A stretch of 9,914 nt of DNA from Clostridiales bacterium (GCA_021202325.1 JAJQDF010000109.1:1-9914); one strand, 5' to 3'; shown: positions 1-6,370, counted from the first letter of the stretch. Numbers and translations: made by a program. The notes: generated by a model from the sequence alone, not told the origin.

Positions 1-10
1 AATTTAACCT

Positions 11-32
11 TTGTAAAAATTGGATTTTACAA
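11..32. repeat. AT-rich inverted repeat near left edge
   Basis: TTGTAAAA (11-18) and TTTTACAA (25-32) are a perfect 8-base inverted repeat around a 6-base centre. It lies about 25-45 bases downstream of the start expected from the off-window promoter, so it would sit in that transcript's leader. It has few G-C pairs and no following T-run on the minus strand, so it is not a convincing terminator. It may be an operator half-site pair or chance in AT-rich sequence. Confidence 0.3.
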
Positions 33-63
33 TTAATTTTCCCAATTTTCACTGAAATTTTGG

Positions 64-92
64 TTTATACAGCAAAAATTTAACAAAGTCAA
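64..92 (-). promoter_or_regulatory. Sigma-A promoter for a gene beyond the left edge
   Basis: Read on the minus strand, TTGACT (92-87), a 17-base spacer and TATAAA (69-64) form a good housekeeping promoter. It lies about 35 bases beyond the stop of the last importer ATPase gene and points out of the window, so it should drive another minus-strand gene to the left, starting near position 57. Its -35 box and spacer (TTGACTTT, then GTTAAATTT) closely match the importer operon promoter at 5505-5532. An imperfect dyad, AATTTTC-ACT-GAAATTT (44-60), overlaps the expected start of transcription. The elements are read directly; promoter activity is inferred. Confidence 0.6.
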
Positions 93-127
93 ACTGCATA
101 AATAATGCTTTGCTCTTTTGTCGAATA

Positions 128-925
128 TTACACAAGGGCGCAGTCCACCAGCCTTTTGGTATAGCTGTCCTTAGGGTTTCCGAAAACCTCATCAGCAGTT
201 CCGCTCTCCACAATCTCTCCCAAATACATTACAGCGATTCTGTCTGCCATATAGTTAACAATGCCAATGTCGTGGGAAATGAAAACATAGGCTATTTTAA
301 GTTCCTTCTGCAAATCCCTTAGGAGATTCAGTATCTGCGCCTGGACAGACACATCAAGGGCAGAAACCGGCTCATCGCATATTACAACCTTTGGGTTCAC
401 AATAAGTGCCCTGGCTATGGCTATTCTCTGGCACTGGCCTCCGCTGAGCCTGGACGGGCTTTCTGTAAGTATGTCTTCCTCTAAGCCTACTTTGGAAATA
501 TAGTCCTTTATAAGGGCATCCATTTCCTCGCCCTCAGGCATTACATCAAGGGTAACAAGGGGCTCCTTCATTACCTGATAGACCGTAAACTTTGGATTCA
601 TTGAGCCTTTGGGATCCTGGAATATAAACTGTATGTCCTTTCTGTATTTCTTGTACTCTTCCTTGGTCATATCGGAAACCTTTCTGCCAAGGTAGTAAAC
701 GCTTCCCTCTGTGGGCTTCTGCAGGTCGCCGAGTATTTCGCCGGTCGTTGACTTTCCGCTGCCGCTCTCGCCGACAAGGCCGAGGGTTTCGCCGCATTTC
801 ACGCCTATGTCTATGCCTTTGAGCGTCACAAATTTTTTAACCGGTTTCCCGAATACGTTCTTTTGCATTACATATTCCTTATGAAGGTTTTCACCCCGGA
901 GAATAAAGTTCTGTTCATTTTCCAT
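128..925 (-). CDS. Peptide/nickel-type ABC transporter ATP-binding protein (DppF/OppF/NikE-like)
   Basis: Second ATPase of the five-gene importer. It would pair with the neighbouring ATPase on the cytoplasmic face of the permease dimer and power uptake. In the 265 residues the ABC hallmarks are in order: Walker A GESGSGKS at 52-59, the Q-loop in FQDPKGSMNP from 102, signature LSGGQ at 160-164, Walker B ending CDEP near 180-186, and the switch histidine H218. The start is ATG at 925, with GGGGTGA six bases upstream; it overlaps the stop of the previous ATPase gene by 11 bases, implying coupled translation. The protein stops soon after the PKDSYTKRLV segment and lacks the long C-terminal oligopeptide/HPN tail of many OppF/DppF proteins, so its length is closer to NikE. 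Family certain; substrate not deducible. Confidence 0.95.
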   Translation of the reverse strand: MENEQNFILRGENLHKEYVMQKNVFGKPVKKFVTLKGIDIGVKCGETLGLVGESGSGKSTTGEILGDLQKPTEGSVYYLGRKVSDMTKEEYKKYRKDIQFIFQDPKGSMNPKFTVYQVMKEPLVTLDVMPEGEEMDALIKDYISKVGLEEDILTESPSRLSGGQCQRIAIARALIVNPKVVICDEPVSALDVSVQAQILNLLRDLQKELKIAYVFISHDIGIVNYMADRIAVMYLGEIVESGTADEVFGNPKDSYTKRLVDCALV

Positions 926-1889
926 CAGATGTCACCCCGCAGTACTTTAAGCATTTGAAATAATGGTCACCGACTGTTTTTTCAGTAACCTCACCATCGC
1001 ACAATTCACATTTTTCGATGCATCTTCTTTTGAAAATGCATTCTTTTCTTTCTCTGTATTTCTCCGGTACAAAACCGGGAATTTCCATCAGCCTTTCGTC
1101 ACGCTTTATGTTAAGTGACGGTATTACCTTTATAAGCGCCTTTGTATAGGGATGTATGGGGTTGCTGAAAAGCTCCTCCGCCGGAGCCTTCTCCAATATC
1201 TGTCCGGCATACATAACCGCAATTGTATGGCAATACTTCTTTATAACGCCCAAATCATGGGAAATGATAACGACAGAAGCACCCATTTCATCATTTATCC
1301 GCTTGAAAAGCTCCATAACCTGCGCCTGCAGTGTGCTGTCGAGAGCCGTTGTCGGCTCATCTGCAATGAGTATTTCCGGATCGTTCATAAGGGACATGGC
1401 TATGTTTACCCTCTGCCTCATGCCGCCGGAAAGCTGCCAAGGGTACATTTCCAGTATGCGCTTGGGATTATCAAAGCCGACAATATTCAGCTTTTCCTCT
1501 GCTCTTTTCAGTCCTTCCGCCTTGGATTTTTTGTTATATAGTGTATATCCGTCGGCAATCTGACTTTTTATTTTAAACATGGGGTGCAGATAAAACACAG
1601 TGTTCTGCGGAACAAGTCCTATATTTGCACCTATAATTTTTTTCTTTTCCCTATCGGATATATTCATGTAGTCTGCGCCAAGAACATTGAATTTGTCGCA
1701 GGTGTAGACAAGATTTTCCGGGAGCAGGTTTACAACTGTTTTCATGGAAAGCGTTTTTCCTGAGCCGCTTTCGCCAACAAAGCCCAGTATTTCGCCCTTC
1801 TTAAGCTCGAAGGATATGTTGGAAGCTATAACTCTGCCGTTGGTTTTATCCGTAATCGTAAGGTTTTCTATCTCAATCAGCTTATCCAT
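915..1889 (-). CDS. Peptide/nickel-type ABC transporter ATP-binding protein (DppD/OppD-like)
   Basis: First ATPase of the importer, 324 residues. Walker A GESGSGKT is at 39-46, the Q-loop glutamine near 95, LSGGM at 153-157, Walker B ILIADEP at 173-179 and the switch histidine at 211. After the NPIHPYTKAL segment comes the oligopeptide/HPN C-terminal domain with six cysteines at 284, 290, 294, 297, 313 and 317. The C-x5-C...C...HYFKC pattern is that of DppD/OppD proteins, some of which bind an iron-sulfur cluster there. The start chosen is ATG 1889, preceded by AAGGGAGG with an 8-base spacer; a frame extension to TTG 1916 has no ribosome binding site. The start lies 8 bases inside the end of the upstream permease gene, and the end overlaps the next ATPase gene, so translation is probably coupled on both sides. 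Confidence 0.95.
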   Translation of the reverse strand: MDKLIEIENLTITDKTNGRVIASNISFELKKGEILGFVGESGSGKTLSMKTVVNLLPENLVYTCDKFNVLGADYMNISDREKKKIIGANIGLVPQNTVFYLHPMFKIKSQIADGYTLYNKKSKAEGLKRAEEKLNIVGFDNPKRILEMYPWQLSGGMRQRVNIAMSLMNDPEILIADEPTTALDSTLQAQVMELFKRINDEMGASVVIISHDLGVIKKYCHTIAVMYAGQILEKAPAEELFSNPIHPYTKALIKVIPSLNIKRDERLMEIPGFVPEKYRERKECIFKRRCIEKCELCDGEVTEKTVGDHYFKCLKYCGVTSDGK

Positions 1890-2724
1890 TTCTTCTGCCT
1901 CCCTTCCTAGTTTCAAGAAGGTCGTTTAGACCATCTCCAAGGAGGTTGAACCCAAGCACGGTTATGACAATGGCAATGCCGGGGGCAATGGCCAAATAGG
2001 GATATGATATAAAATATTTTCTTGATTCATTGAGCATAAGTCCCCAGCTGGCATTCGGCGCCTGTATGCCAAGGCCGAGGAACGACAGCGATGTTTCCGT
2101 CATTATGGCATGGGCTATGCTTGAGCTGAACTGTGTTATGAGCCTTGTGGCCATCATAGGCAAATAGTGCTTTATAAATAAGCGTTTTTTCGTTATTCCG
2201 TAGCTTTTGGCAGCCTTTACAAACAGCATGCTCTCCAAATCTCTAATCATGGAATAAACAAGCCTTGCAAAAACCGGAACAATGAATATTGCTATGGATA
2301 TTATGGCGCCCTTTTCGCCTCGGCCTATGACAGTGACCATCATCATTGCCAAAAGTATTCCGGGGAAAGCCATAAGGCCGTCCATACATCTCATTATGAA
2401 GGAGGATACAACGCCCTTGTTCATTCCGGCAATGCCTCCCAGCACAATTCCAATAACAGCGCCCACAGATGTGGAAACAACGCCCACAAGCAACACCGTT
2501 CTAGATCCCTGCATAATTCGACTGAGAATATCCCTTCCGAAATAGTCGGTACCAAGCAAATAATTGGGGTTTTCTCCCTGCTTTAAAAATTTAAACTCCG
2601 TTGCCATGGCATTGGGATCGTAGGGCATATAGAAAAACGACACAACGCACACAAGCACAACGAGGGAAACGAGCACTATTCCAAGCATAAGACTTATATT
2701 CAGCCTGCCTGATTTTTTTATCAT
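1882..2724 (-). CDS. ABC transporter permease (DppC/OppC/NikC-like)
   Basis: Second membrane subunit of the importer, 280 residues, the usual length for DppC/NikC. An N-terminal membrane helix (about 12-31) is followed by the family signature LGTDYFGRDILSR at 57-69, then the binding-protein-dependent permease core with further hydrophobic segments at about 78-100, 113-133, 138-158, 200-220 and 244-263. The EAA loop that contacts the ATPases is at about 170-189 (KAAKSYG...KHYLP), and the C-terminus has the typical GFNLLGDGLNDLLETR. The start ATG overlaps the upstream permease stop in an ATGA arrangement (2721-2724), with GGAGG six bases upstream. The end overlaps the first ATPase gene by 8 bases. 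It would form the transmembrane channel as a heterodimer with the other permease. Confidence 0.95.
   Translation of the reverse strand: MIKKSGRLNISLMLGIVLVSLVVLVCVVSFFYMPYDPNAMATEFKFLKQGENPNYLLGTDYFGRDILSRIMQGSRTVLLVGVVSTSVGAVIGIVLGGIAGMNKGVVSSFIMRCMDGLMAFPGILLAMMMVTVIGRGEKGAIISIAIFIVPVFARLVYSMIRDLESMLFVKAAKSYGITKKRLFIKHYLPMMATRLITQFSSSIAHAIMTETSLSFLGLGIQAPNASWGLMLNESRKYFISYPYLAIAPGIAIVITVLGFNLLGDGLNDLLETRKGGRRNG
1898..1905 (-). promoter_or_regulatory. Ribosome binding site fixing the first ATPase start
   Basis: AAGGGAGG on the minus strand ends 8 bases before ATG 1889. It decides against the in-frame TTG at 1916, because the site lies downstream of that codon and nothing similar precedes it. 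Confidence 0.75.
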
Positions 2725-3680
2725 TGCTCTCCTCCCTCCTTCGCTCTTATTCTCGGATTGAGGAGCATAACTGCTATGTCTACGGCCAATGAAGCCAGTA
2801 CAACCACCAGCGTTATGAACATAACTATCCCTTGGAGAAGCACAAGGTCCCTCTGCTCAACGGATACCAAAAGAAGCCTTCCAAGTCCCGGCAGAGAAAA
2901 TACGGATTCAATTACAACCGTTCCTCCCATAAGCTTGGCAAACTGCATGCCGAATACATTTATCGGTGCAATCATGGCGTTTCTGAGGGCATATTTGAAA
3001 TATACAGTCTTGCTTCTAAGGCCCTTTACCTTTGCCATTTCCATATAGTCCTGTTCAAGGGTGTCAATCATGCTTGTCCTGACTGCCCTTATGAGTGTTC
3101 CGACCTCGCCTATGGCCAGCACTGTGCAGGGCATAACAAGGCATTTCAAGTATGACAAAAAGCCTTCGCTCATGGGCACATAGTCCGATATGGGGAACCA
3201 CTTAAGCTTAAGGCCGAAAAATACAATAAAAATCATGCCTATCCAAAAGGACGGCAGTGCCGAGCCCAGCTGCATTATGCTTCTTGAAAAATAGTCTATA
3301 AATTTATTCTTATGGATTGCGGAAACAACGCCGAGAACTATGGCTATAACAGAAGCGATAAGCATGGAAAAAAAGGCTACGGAAAATGTGACCGGAAGTC
3401 TTTCTATTATAAGCTCCAGAACGCTTGAGCCATACAGATATGATGTGCCGAAATCGAGCCTGATAAGACCGGCAAGCCACTCGGCATACTGAATAAGCCA
3501 TGGCCTGTCAAGTCCCATGGCCGTCCTAAGCTCGGCCAGCTGTTCTGCGGTCGCATCGGTGCCTAATATGAGCTGAGCCGCATCTCCCGGTATAAACATC
3601 AATACAAAATAAGTTATAAATGAAACGACAAAGATAACAGCAATGGCGCTCCAAATTCTTTTAATAATATAATTAAGCAT
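2721..3680 (-). CDS. ABC transporter permease (DppB/OppB/NikB-like)
   Basis: First membrane subunit of the importer, 319 residues. Recognisable DppB features in order: the N-terminal helix (about 10-30) running into PGD at 31-33, GLDRP at 56-60, DFGTSY at 76-81, a helical permease core, the EAA loop at about 212-235 (YMEMAKVKGL...ALRNA), ESVFSLPGLGRLL at 258-270, and the terminal D-x7-NPRIR at 301-312. Translation starts at ATG 3680 with AAGAGG about ten bases upstream. It lies 111 bases after the binding-protein gene and overlaps the DppC-like gene by the four bases ATGA. The intercistronic hairpins just upstream may set its level relative to the binding protein. Confidence 0.95.
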   Translation of the reverse strand: MLNYIIKRIWSAIAVIFVVSFITYFVLMFIPGDAAQLILGTDATAEQLAELRTAMGLDRPWLIQYAEWLAGLIRLDFGTSYLYGSSVLELIIERLPVTFSVAFFSMLIASVIAIVLGVVSAIHKNKFIDYFSRSIMQLGSALPSFWIGMIFIVFFGLKLKWFPISDYVPMSEGFLSYLKCLVMPCTVLAIGEVGTLIRAVRTSMIDTLEQDYMEMAKVKGLRSKTVYFKYALRNAMIAPINVFGMQFAKLMGGTVVIESVFSLPGLGRLLLVSVEQRDLVLLQGIVMFITLVVVLASLAVDIAVMLLNPRIRAKEGGEQ

Positions 3681-3704
3681 CAGTCTTCATCCTCTTAAAA
3701 TCAG

Positions 3705-3751
3705 CATTGGCTTATGAATAATACGCCAATGGGCGACCGTAAAGGCCGCCC
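3705..3751 (-). promoter_or_regulatory. Tandem intercistronic stem-loops between binding-protein and permease genes
   Basis: Two hairpins abut in the minus-strand transcript. The first pairs GGGCGGCC (3751-3744) with GGTCGCCC (3738-3731) around TTTAC. It needs one G-U pair, so it is a perfect 8-pair stem only in minus-strand RNA. The second pairs CATTGGC (3731-3725) with GCCAATG (3711-3705) around 13 bases. Neither is followed by a real U-run. Such structures after a solute-binding-protein gene commonly stabilise its 3' end or reduce downstream expression; that role is inferred here. Confidence 0.5.
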
Positions 3752-3791
3752 CATAGGTGGTAATTAGAATATAATTTCACTTCGTTTAAGA

Positions 3792-5315
3792 TTAGCTGAA
3801 GCTGACGGATTTAAGATCCAATATATCGATAGGGAATCTCTTGAATCCCTGTACACTCTCGTTAAGTCCGTAGAATTTGCATATGGTCTGGATATATACG
3901 CAGGGAACCTCTTCAGCCAGTATATACTGTATCTCGGCATATATTTCCTTACGTGCATCCTCGTCAGTCTCCTGAAGCGCCGCATCAAGCAGGTCATCCA
4001 CATCTCCGGAAAGCAGACTTATATAGTCTCCGCTGGTTGATTTATATCTCGAAAGGAAGTTATAGGGATCGAGTCTGCCGGAATGGGCTACAACTGTCAT
4101 GTCATAATTTTTGTCTGTATATACATCGCTCATCCATGTTGCCCACTCTATTATTTCTATATCGCAGGTAATGCCTATTTTGCTCAGCTGGTCAGCAATT
4201 ATCTGTCCGGTGTCGCAGTGGGGCTGATAGGGCTTGGGAAGCTTAAGGCTTAATGTAAAGCCGTCGGGATATCCTGCCTCGGCAAGAAGCTCCTTGGCCG
4301 CCTCCACGTCATAGGGCATTACATCGGTTGTGTCAACATAATAGGGCGATGTCGAAGGCAGGTGCGAACCTATCTTTGTTCCGTTGCCCCACATAACAGT
4401 GTCTATTATTTCGTCCTTATCAATGGCCATAGCTATAGCCTGTCTAACCTTTTCGTTGGAAAGGTATTCATTTTCCTGGTTGAGCGCCAGTATCTGAATG
4501 GAGTTATGATCCATAATCTCGCCCTTTAAGCCGTCGGTGCTGTTAAGAACGTCAATCTGGTCGGCAGTAACTTCCGTTATATCTATGTCGCCTACCATGA
4601 GCGCCGCAAGCTGGGATGTATAGTCGGCTATAAGCACAAATTCAACATTTTCGATGTTTGCCTTTGTTCCGAAGTAGTCGTCGTTCCTAACAAGGGTTAC
4701 GGACTGCTGGGGAGTCCAGTCTACAAACTTATATGCTCCGGTTCCAACGGGGTTTGTCTTAAGGTCGTCGGAACACTCCTCAGGAATTATAGCCACCCAA
4801 GGGTATGCAAAAGAAAGCAGGAAGTCCACATCAAGTGTCTCTGTTGAGAAAGTAATTGTATAATCGTCATCTATTACAATGGAATTAATGTTTTCGTACA
4901 TGGAAGCCTTCGGGCTGTCATCAAGCACAAGGCGTTCAAATGAGTATTTTACATCCTGAGCCGTCATTTCTCTGCCATTGTGGAAAAGAACTCCTTCGTT
5001 AAGATAGAATATAATTGACATTCCGTCCTCCGATACCGTCCAGTCATTAGCCAGGTCAGGAATGATGTTCCAGTCAGAATCGCATGTGATAAGTGTGTCA
5101 AAAATATTGCTCGTTATTTCAAGGGTTGAAACCGCCGATGTTTTCTGGGGATCTAATCCCTCCGGATCTGCCGTATAGGCAATTCTGAGGGTATCCTTTT
5201 CTTCGGCTTCGGTTGTTTCTGACGAGCTTGAGGTTTCCTCACTTGAGGAAGAACATCCGGCCGCACCCAATATAAAGGCAGCCGACAAAATTACAGCCAA
5301 TACTTTTTTTAACAT
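3792..5315 (-). CDS. Peptide/nickel-type ABC transporter substrate-binding lipoprotein (SBP_bac_5 family)
   Basis: Extracellular receptor of the importer, 507 residues. The N-terminus is a lipoprotein signal: MLKK, a hydrophobic stretch to residue 20, then Cys21 in GAAGC as the lipidation site. A Ser/Glu/Thr-rich linker (22-40) tethers the mature protein to the membrane. The family 5 binding fold starts at DTLRIAYTADPEGLDP (41-56). PVGTGAYKF (189-197) and NEKVRQAIAMAIDKDEI (287-303) are typical of the family. ATG 5315 is preceded by AAGGAG (5329-5324) with an 8-base spacer. As first gene of the operon, its specificity sets what the system imports, but dipeptide, oligopeptide and nickel-chelate binders share this fold, and no residue here lets me choose. 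Confidence 0.95.
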   Translation of the reverse strand: MLKKVLAVILSAAFILGAAGCSSSSEETSSSSETTEAEEKDTLRIAYTADPEGLDPQKTSAVSTLEITSNIFDTLITCDSDWNIIPDLANDWTVSEDGMSIIFYLNEGVLFHNGREMTAQDVKYSFERLVLDDSPKASMYENINSIVIDDDYTITFSTETLDVDFLLSFAYPWVAIIPEECSDDLKTNPVGTGAYKFVDWTPQQSVTLVRNDDYFGTKANIENVEFVLIADYTSQLAALMVGDIDITEVTADQIDVLNSTDGLKGEIMDHNSIQILALNQENEYLSNEKVRQAIAMAIDKDEIIDTVMWGNGTKIGSHLPSTSPYYVDTTDVMPYDVEAAKELLAEAGYPDGFTLSLKLPKPYQPHCDTGQIIADQLSKIGITCDIEIIEWATWMSDVYTDKNYDMTVVAHSGRLDPYNFLSRYKSTSGDYISLLSGDVDDLLDAALQETDEDARKEIYAEIQYILAEEVPCVYIQTICKFYGLNESVQGFKRFPIDILDLKSVSFS

Positions 5316-5498
5316 TATTTCTTCTCCTTCCAGTTAATAAAATCTACCTTCGTAATATCTTTTACTGAAAACGCCTGCGTTAGCTCTCCGTTTGTTTTAA
5401 TGAAAATCAAATCCTCTAAAGAGAGGTCTCTGTCTTCAACAGTGACGGATCACCCGCAGCCGTCTGCTTCAAAGCCTTACAGCTTTAAAGTATTTGGC
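5316..5498 (-). promoter_or_regulatory. Structured 5' leader of the importer operon
   Basis: Between the predicted transcription start (about 5498) and ATG 5315 lie about 180 bases without a convincing gene. In minus-strand RNA they contain five small hairpins almost end to end: 5490-5467 (nine pairs including one G-U), 5467-5456 (GCAG/CTGC), 5453-5442 (GTGA/TCAC), 5442-5430 (CTGT/ACAG) and 5426-5413 (CCTCT/AGAGG). An alternative GACGG/CCGTC pairing (5464-5460 with 5448-5444) competes with two of them. CTCTC (5425-5421) could instead pair with GAGAG at 5388-5384. I do not recognise a known riboswitch or T-box consensus. A regulatory leader is plausible but unproven. Confidence 0.35.
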
Positions 5499-5504
5499 AC
5501 TTTA

Positions 5505-5532
5505 ATTAAACATAAATTTAACAAAAAGTCAA
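5505..5532 (-). promoter_or_regulatory. Sigma-A promoter of the ABC importer operon
   Basis: On the minus strand, TTGACT (5532-5527), a 16-base spacer and TTTAAT (5510-5505) make the best promoter upstream of the binding-protein gene. TGTTAAAT occurs in the spacer (5523-5516) and again just upstream of the -35 box (5546-5539), with starts 23 bases apart, about two helical turns. This could be a repressor or activator site. The off-window promoter at 64-92 carries the same TGTTAAAT in its spacer. Regulation by a common factor is inference. Confidence 0.6.
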
Positions 5533-5607
5533 TACTATATTTAACATTTCGTAAGATACGCCATTAAGCAAAAAATTGTTCTGTGCACTTTTACCCTGTT
5601 TTAGTAG

Positions 5608-5637
5608 TTGACATTTCAAAATTTAATATCCTATAAT
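5608..5637 (+). promoter_or_regulatory. Sigma-A promoter of the nitroreductase gene
   Basis: TTGACA (5608-5613), an 18-base spacer and TATAAT (5632-5637) give both hexamers at consensus. Transcription should begin near 5644, leaving a short leader of about 35 bases. The promoter diverges from the importer promoter, with 75 bp between the two -35 boxes; that stretch is AT-rich with no obvious gene. Confidence 0.85.
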
Positions 5638-5666
5638 AAAAGGACAATTTTGGAATTTATATGTTT

Positions 5667-5672
5667 AGGAGG
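5667..5672 (+). promoter_or_regulatory. Ribosome binding site of the nitroreductase gene
   Basis: A consensus AGGAGG lies 7 bases before ATG 5680. It fixes the start there rather than at the in-frame TTG 5608, which is part of the -35 box. Confidence 0.85.
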
Positions 5673-5679
5673 TTTTGCA

Positions 5680-6192
5680 ATGGATGTAATGGAAGCAATC
5701 AAAACAAGACGAAGTGTAAGAAAATTTGAGGACAAGCCTGTTGAAAAGGAGAAAATAGACCTTCTTTTGAGGGCGGCAATGCAGGCGCCTTCCGCCCACA
5801 ATGAACAGCCTTGGGAATTCATAGTGGTAGAAAACAAGGAGACGCTTGAGAAGCTTTCAGAAGCGGACAAATACACAACGGCCATGAAAAACGGCACTCT
5901 TGCCATCGTATGCGTAACCGATGAAAAATATTTCTTCTCAAACACAAATATTTGGATGCAGGATCTTTCCGCCGCCAGTGAAAACATACTGCTTGAAGCC
6001 GTTGAACTCGGCCTTGGCGCAACATGGATAGCTATTACTCCCTTAGAGGACAGAATGGCCTATATCAAAGACCTTTTCCAGCTTCCCGACGGCGTAATTG
6101 CCTTTAACATGATAATTATCGGCTATCCTGCCAAGGTGAAGGGCTTCGAGGACAGATTTAAACCTGAAAGGGTTCATTACGAGCAGTGGTAA
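5680..6192 (+). CDS. Nitroreductase-family FMN oxidoreductase
   Basis: A 170-residue single-domain nitroreductase. Such flavoproteins bind FMN at a dimer interface and use NAD(P)H to reduce nitro compounds, quinones or flavins in the cytoplasm; the substrate here is unknown. Visible hallmarks: the phosphate-binding RRSVRKF at 10-16, APSAHNEQPWEF at 36-47, the QDLSAASENILLEAVELGLGAT helix region from 94 to about 115, GYP at 148-150 and the terminal RVHYEQW common in short clostridial members. ATG 5680 is chosen because of the consensus ribosome binding site and promoter upstream. The gene is followed by the MATE pump 178 bases on, with the pump's own promoter between, so the two need not be one operon. 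A joint detoxification role is possible but not shown. Confidence 0.93.
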   Translation: MDVMEAIKTRRSVRKFEDKPVEKEKIDLLLRAAMQAPSAHNEQPWEFIVVENKETLEKLSEADKYTTAMKNGTLAIVCVTDEKYFFSNTNIWMQDLSAASENILLEAVELGLGATWIAITPLEDRMAYIKDLFQLPDGVIAFNMIIIGYPAKVKGFEDRFKPERVHYEQW

Positions 6193-6219
6193 TGCTGTCT
6201 GACATTTGCCGGCTATGTA

Positions 6220-6248
6220 TTGACAGTTCTTATGAGTATTGCTATACT
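6220..6248 (+). promoter_or_regulatory. Sigma-A promoter of the MATE efflux gene
   Basis: TTGACA (6220-6225), an exact 17-base spacer and TATACT (6243-6248) form a near-perfect promoter. The predicted start is near 6255, giving a leader of about 115 bases before the TTG start at 6371. The -35 box lies in an imperfect dyad: CTGTC (6195-6199) and ACAT (6202-6205) mirrored by ATGT (6215-6218) and GACAG (6222-6226). This could be an operator or a weak end-of-gene hairpin for the nitroreductase transcript. Confidence 0.8.
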
Positions 6249-6303
6249 ATTTTTAACAGAATATAAAAATATCAGTGGAATTTTATGGAACAGACCATTT
6301 TTC

Positions 6304-6342
6304 GCCACACATCTGCTTTTCAGCGGTTGTGTGGCTTTTTTT
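6304..6342 (+). terminator. Intrinsic terminator inside the MATE leader (putative attenuator)
   Basis: GCCACACA (6304-6311) pairs perfectly with TGTGTGGC (6328-6335), with an optional inner CTG/CAG pairing, and seven T follow directly (6336-6342). It lies downstream of the pump's promoter and only 28 bases before its start codon. No room for another promoter remains after it, so every transcript of the pump must read through it. GTGG at 6275-6278 can pair with CCAC at 6305-6308, enclosing an ATGG/CCAT hairpin (6285-6288 with 6295-6298). That alternative would break the terminator stem. The terminator is read directly; regulated readthrough is inferred. Confidence 0.8.
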
Positions 6343-6355
6343 ACAGGCTATGTAC

Positions 6356-6362
6356 AAGGAGG
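6356..6362 (+). promoter_or_regulatory. Ribosome binding site selecting a TTG start
   Basis: A perfect AAGGAGG ends 8 bases before TTG 6371. The next in-frame ATG (6386) is 23 bases away, too far for this site, so the non-ATG start is preferred. Confidence 0.85.
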
Positions 6363-6370
6363 AATTATAA

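Noticed and set aside
44..60. CodY box
   Set aside because: AATTTTC-ACT-GAAATTT resembles the CodY consensus, but the arms are three bases apart instead of one. Shifting to fit the spacing leaves too many mismatches in AT-rich sequence.
93..127. Terminator directly after the last ATPase gene
   Set aside because: Only a 4-pair GCAT/ATGC hairpin with a poor following T-run is present, too weak to call. Readthrough into the next gene cannot be excluded.
1890..1916. Nine-residue N-terminal extension of the DppD-like ATPase from TTG 1916
   Set aside because: No ribosome binding site precedes TTG 1916, while AAGGGAGG sits 8 bases before ATG 1889. The extra codons only re-read the end of the permease gene in another frame.
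3792..5315. Assignment of the importer to nickel, dipeptide or oligopeptide uptake
   Set aside because: The binding-protein fold and subunit lengths fit several subfamilies, and I see no specificity-defining residue. A gene symbol would be a guess.
5384..5460. T-box or glycine riboswitch in the importer leader
   Set aside because: Short words such as GGGTGATCCG, GACAGAG and GGAGAG recall these classes, but the T-box core AGGGTGGTACCGCG is absent and the glycine-aptamer words are in the wrong order and spacing.
5608..5679. Longer nitroreductase starting at TTG 5608
   Set aside because: TTG 5608 is part of the consensus -35 box, and the consensus ribosome binding site lies just before ATG 5680, where the family's N-terminus normally begins.
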